In this document: one piece after another, positions 60,986 to 64,000 of the stretch
How the letters are laid out: each line of letters begins with the position of its first letter
Numbering within the stretch: position 1 is the stretch's first letter
Origin: Dryomyza anilis
Taxonomy: Eukaryota; Arthropoda; Insecta; Diptera; Dryomyzidae
Direction: 5' to 3'
Length of the DNA: 64,000 nucleotides
NCBI GenBank assembly: GCA_951804985.1
Contig: OX638132.1
Coordinates: 102,166,026-102,230,025, forward strand
Program-made: the position numbers and the translations under genes
The notes under the pieces: generated by a model
Databases searched by the model: none
Seen by the model: the letters and a program-made list of their open reading frames with translations, nothing else
What the model was told of the DNA's origin: nothing

Positions 60986-61175
60986 ATAAAGTAAATTCAT
61001 TAATTGTCCTTTGAGATATTAAAGTTTTAAACGTACGAATGTCCCGTCCGGAACCCTAGGAAATGCTCATATGGGTACTACAATGAAATGAAATTCATTA
61101 CCCATTGTAAGTTTGTACTTTTTTTCTGAATCTCGATCTCTGCATCATTTTAAACGTAAACCAAACACATTATCA

Positions 61176-61235
61176 CATATGTGTAGGGTCTTATACTTCA
61201 AAATTTCCCATGTGACCTAAATTTCATTTCTGGTT
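61176..61235 (-). mobile_element. Terminal remnant of a family B mini-me-like element
   Basis: CACATATGTGTAGGGT and AAAATTTCCCATGTGACCTA match the outer part of family B on the minus strand. The central part is absent. Confidence 0.45.
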
Positions 61236-61266
61236 TTTATTCCAAAAAGTGTCTGAAAAAGATTCA

Positions 61267-61941
61267 CAGCCAGATATTGTATCTCGATGTGACTGAGTCC
61301 TCTCACATGTGAGTACTCTCACATCGTCTGAAAAGTTGTATTTCATATCTTCACGCATTCCGCCCGTTGGCTCTTACGTTGACTTTGTTCCCTCTTACGT
61401 TCTATGAAACCGCTGTAAACATCCAAACATGTAGCGTTACCAACAATCAAACTTGATCCAAAATAAATAAAAATTTAGTCAAAATTACCAAATTTTTGAA
61501 TCTGGCATTACTAAAATCTATATTATTTTAGCAAATACGCTAACCATTCATAATTTTGCGATGATTTTGGGTTTGGAAAATAGAAAAACATAGCTTTTCA
61601 GTAAACATTTTTGCATTTTTTTCTAATTTGCTTTGTAAACTTATTTTTTGGATGAAAATAAATGTGTAGTGTATTCAAAAATTATTTGAAATTGTTCTGT
61701 ATCCTTTTTAGGTGCAATTAGTGCTTTTTTTTGTGAAAATTTTAGAAAACGGAGCCAAAAAAGCTGCCGTCTAATTTGACACAATATTCGTGCGGATGAG
61801 TTTTATGAAATACAAATTATTTCATTACGTCGGCGCTTACCGTGTGACGTCAGACGTTTTGGGCTTTACAAAATACAAAAAGTCAGTCACACGGGCGTGC
61901 GTGACTACTTTCGTCAATTATCGAGATACAATATCTGGCTG
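61267..61941. mobile_element. TIR element I with perfect 22-bp ends and TCA flanks
   Basis: The first 22 bases (starting CAGCCAGATATTG) are the exact reverse complement of the last 22 (ending CAATATCTGGCTG). TCA flanks both sides (61264-61266 and 61942-61944), a possible 3-base target duplication. A subterminal GTGACTGA is also inverted on the right. It is 675 bp. The 63-codon frame at its right end has no domain. The superfamily is uncertain. Confidence 0.78.
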
Positions 61942-61989
61942 TCAAGCTTTCGATATCAAAGTTCTTAAAAATGTTTTGTAATAGAAAAA

Positions 61990-62085
61990 CAAACAGAATA
62001 TGCAATCAAAATTAGCTACCGGCAATTATATTGAATTGATGGAGAACGTTCTATATATGATTTATCGTTTTGTTGAGTAGTGTTA
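61990..62085 (-). repeat. Interspersed repeat G, copy 3
   Basis: On the minus strand it reads CTACTCAACAAAACGATAAA, then TCCATCAATTCAATATAATT and TGATTGCATATTC, which matches copy 1. Confidence 0.45.
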
Positions 62086-62177
62086 TTCAGTGTGACAACG
62101 GGCTCTTCTTTCAATCAATCTATCAATAGTATTTTACAATTAGTTTCATAGGATTTACTATTTTACTAGTATTTAGA

Positions 62178-62305
62178 TGTTTATAGTATAATACTGTTGA
62201 ATTTATAGTATAATACTATTGAATTTATAGTATAATACTATTGAATTTATAGTATAATACTATTGAATTTATAGTATAATACAATTGAATTTATAGTACA
62301 ATACT
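62178..62305. repeat. 22-bp tandem repeat of a near-palindrome
   Basis: About six units of ATAGTATAATACTATTGAAT plus two bases are tandem. Each unit holds ATAGTATAATACTAT, a palindrome apart from its central base. Similar words occur in the D-family MITEs. Confidence 0.85.
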
Positions 62306-63426
62306 ATTAAATTATATTTATATTATTTAAATATTATTTTCAATTGATTTACATTATATTTCTATTATTTCAAATTTATTTTTAATTTCTAAGCACATTT
62401 TATATTTAATCACACTATTTACTTTGCTGTTTAGATGAAAATTATATGTTTATTAAAATTAGTTGGCACTTTTAATGGTTTTTTTATCTGCCGATTCTAA
62501 TAAACATACGTTAATGCGTTTTGCAGCCATCATTGATTGTTGGTCGTTCACACAATATGATGTCACAATTCAAACATTTGATTTGTAAATATCAATTAAT
62601 GAGCGACAGAAATAAACATAAACAAACATTGAATTGCATATTTAATTGGTCACGCAGGCGCAAATGCTTTGAAAATATTGTTCATGATCAACATCAGTTT
62701 CATGATCAGCTGCTTTTTGTACATCATAGGCATATTTGCTATTTGTTTAGGCAAATGACTATGAGGCATTTGTAGATTTAGTATTCATTATGAAATATAA
62801 AATCGAACGCAAAGCATCAAATTATTTCCGAATTATAATTAAATTCCAACTTTGAAAGCTTCGTTTGGTAATTGCGCTAAATTCGCAAAATTCTATAATG
62901 CGAATCAAAACAATTTTTGCTACACACTATCGTCACAGCTCTAACTAATACTTGTGGGTACGGTTCAAAAACCTATCTTAACTGTTACCAATCTAAGCCA
63001 ATTTTTCTGCTATGCATTCTTTCGTATATTCGCATCATATTCCAGCTGACAGTCCCATTATTAGAAATCAATAAAACTGTTAAAATACATAAAGAAAAAA
63101 ATGTGCCGAAAAAGACGTCACACGTCTCATTAAGCGGATTTAAAAATCAATTAATTATTATGTGATATTTGAATGTTTTTTGTGTGGATCTTCTATAACA
63201 ATCAGAGCTGCTTTTAAGCGTTTGTTTTTTAATTTTATTTCATTTTCTTGATAACAATAGCTAGTAATAATGATGAATAAACGTAACCGCATATTTATGC
63301 AATAGCGGCATAATTGGAATTTTATTAAAATCTGTGAAATAAATATGTTATGGTTGTAAAAATTTCGAGCGAAAAAACATTTTAAAGTAAAAGTGTTGGC
63401 CAAAATCAAAATGCACTTTCGCTGAA
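62306..63426. other. Non-coding DNA with a GC-richer block at 62500-62770
   Basis: The block contains GCAGCCATCATTGATTGTTG, GGTCACGCAGGCGCAAATGC and CATGATCAGCTGC. The 84-codon frame over it (62521-62775) looks histidine-rich but has no domain. The frames at 62917-63165 and 63158-63409 are AT-driven. A regulatory block is possible. Confidence 0.3.
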
Positions 63427-63434
63427 TATAAAAG
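63427..63434 (+). promoter_or_regulatory. Candidate TATA box
   Basis: A canonical TATAAAAG is followed by unusually GC-rich DNA (GACGGGCGGGCGTGACTGAC) in which a start site about 30 bases downstream (near 63458) would fall. No coding frame follows within the window, so the first exon would have to be non-coding. Confidence 0.35.
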
Positions 63435-63774
63435 ACGGGCGGGCGTGACTGACGACGATCGTGTCGTCTAGAAAGAGGTTAGCAAAAAAACGTGTTTTGC
63501 TTTTTTTTTTTGATTTTTAAATTTCGGCAAATGTACCTTGCTGGAGACACAGTGATTTATTTATGAATACAATATGTTCAGAATACAATAAGTACAATTA
63601 AAATTCTGTGCATGCAAAGATTTACTTTCTTGTAGATGATGTTCCCATAATATTGAACAGAATACATTTCACCCAAAAGGCTAGAAGTCATTCGCATGGG
63701 GCAGGGGCGTTGCAAAATGAATTTTCATTCCAAATTTAAATTTTAAATTATTAAAATGTTCAGAATTTAAGAAT
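63435..63774. other. Possible 5' leader or intergenic DNA
   Basis: No gene is seen. If the TATA box is used, the leader would start near 63458. No strong donor was singled out. Confidence 0.3.
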
Positions 63775-64000
63775 TCATATTTAACATTAATTTTTTAGTA
63801 AAAAATTCCATTTTCACTAAAAATTCTAATCTTCACTAAAAATTCAATATTCACTAAAAATTAAAATTTTTCACTAAAAAAATAAATATTTCCTAAAAAT
63901 TCAAATTTTAACTAAAAATTTAAATTTTTCGCTAACAAAAAATTAATTTTTCACTAAAAATTCAAATTTTAACTAAAAATTAAATTTTTTACTTAAATTT
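63775..64000. repeat. Degenerate minisatellite ACTAAAAATTCAAATTTTC at the window edge
   Basis: About a dozen diverged units of TTCACTAAAAATTCAAATTT run off the end of the window. They are the same type as 32925-34720. Confidence 0.75.

Larger units (their letters stand above)
59425..61075 (-). repeat. Interspersed repeat H, copy 2, split by two nested elements
   Basis: The left part (59425-60022) and right part (60986-61075) match the two ends of copy 1 at 36100-36765 on the other strand (TTTTTTAAGG... and GTCCCGTCCGGAAC). Between them lie MITE D3 and mini-me-like element A4. The left part has extra copies of the 170-180-base internal unit (AATTCAAAAAAATAATTTG words). Confidence 0.6.

Overview
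The window is AT-rich, gene-poor nuclear DNA of an insect, most likely a higher fly (calyptrate-type Diptera). The evidence is mini-me-like elements with a TA-rich core next to GTCY microsatellites, a mariner of the DD41D type, tRNA-derived SINEs, an I-type LINE tail, a solo LTR, many MITEs with TA target duplications, and fly-style splice signals. Nothing bacterial or viral was seen. The species and the chromosomal position cannot be read from the sequence.

Only one protein-coding gene is convincing. It is a small secreted-protein gene on the minus strand, with its main exon at 55343-55762. I propose a first coding exon at 58096-58119, which joins in frame to give a 147-residue protein with a signal peptide. 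A second, weaker candidate is a spliced non-coding transcript on the plus strand (about 13728-15045) whose intron holds a SINE. All other open frames are transposon remnants, frames inside tandem repeats, or chance.

Layout: 1-2229 is AT-rich flank. 2230-12720 is a 10.5 kb tandem array of the octamer AAATAATC, almost free of G on the plus strand, with segmental duplications inside it. 12721-19749 holds the candidate spliced transcript, a SINE and a heptamer array. 19750-21193 is a Helitron-like element with a 15-bp minisatellite. 22086-28915 holds degenerate minisatellites, two mini-me-like elements, a mariner with a broken N-terminus and a LINE fragment. 29880-34720 is dominated by two AT-rich degenerate satellites. 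36100-44948 holds a set of terminal-inverted-repeat elements (two inverted copies of a foldback element, one carrying a solo LTR) and a second Helitron carrying a palindromic mariner derivative. 45575-47395 is another degenerate minisatellite. 49140-51656 is a dense transposon cluster. 53527-61941 holds the gene, its transposon-filled intron and nested insertions. 62178-64000 has short tandem repeats and a possible TATA promoter.

Short GC-richer islands between the repeats (for example 15731-15880, 16340-16560, 22900-23260, 31690-32110, 32690-32860, 35090-36060, 48720-49040, 58190-58690, 62500-62770) look like the conserved non-coding blocks of fly developmental loci, but this rests on composition alone. 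The main biology here is repeat dynamics: expansion of simple units inside elements, nested insertion, and foldback formation.
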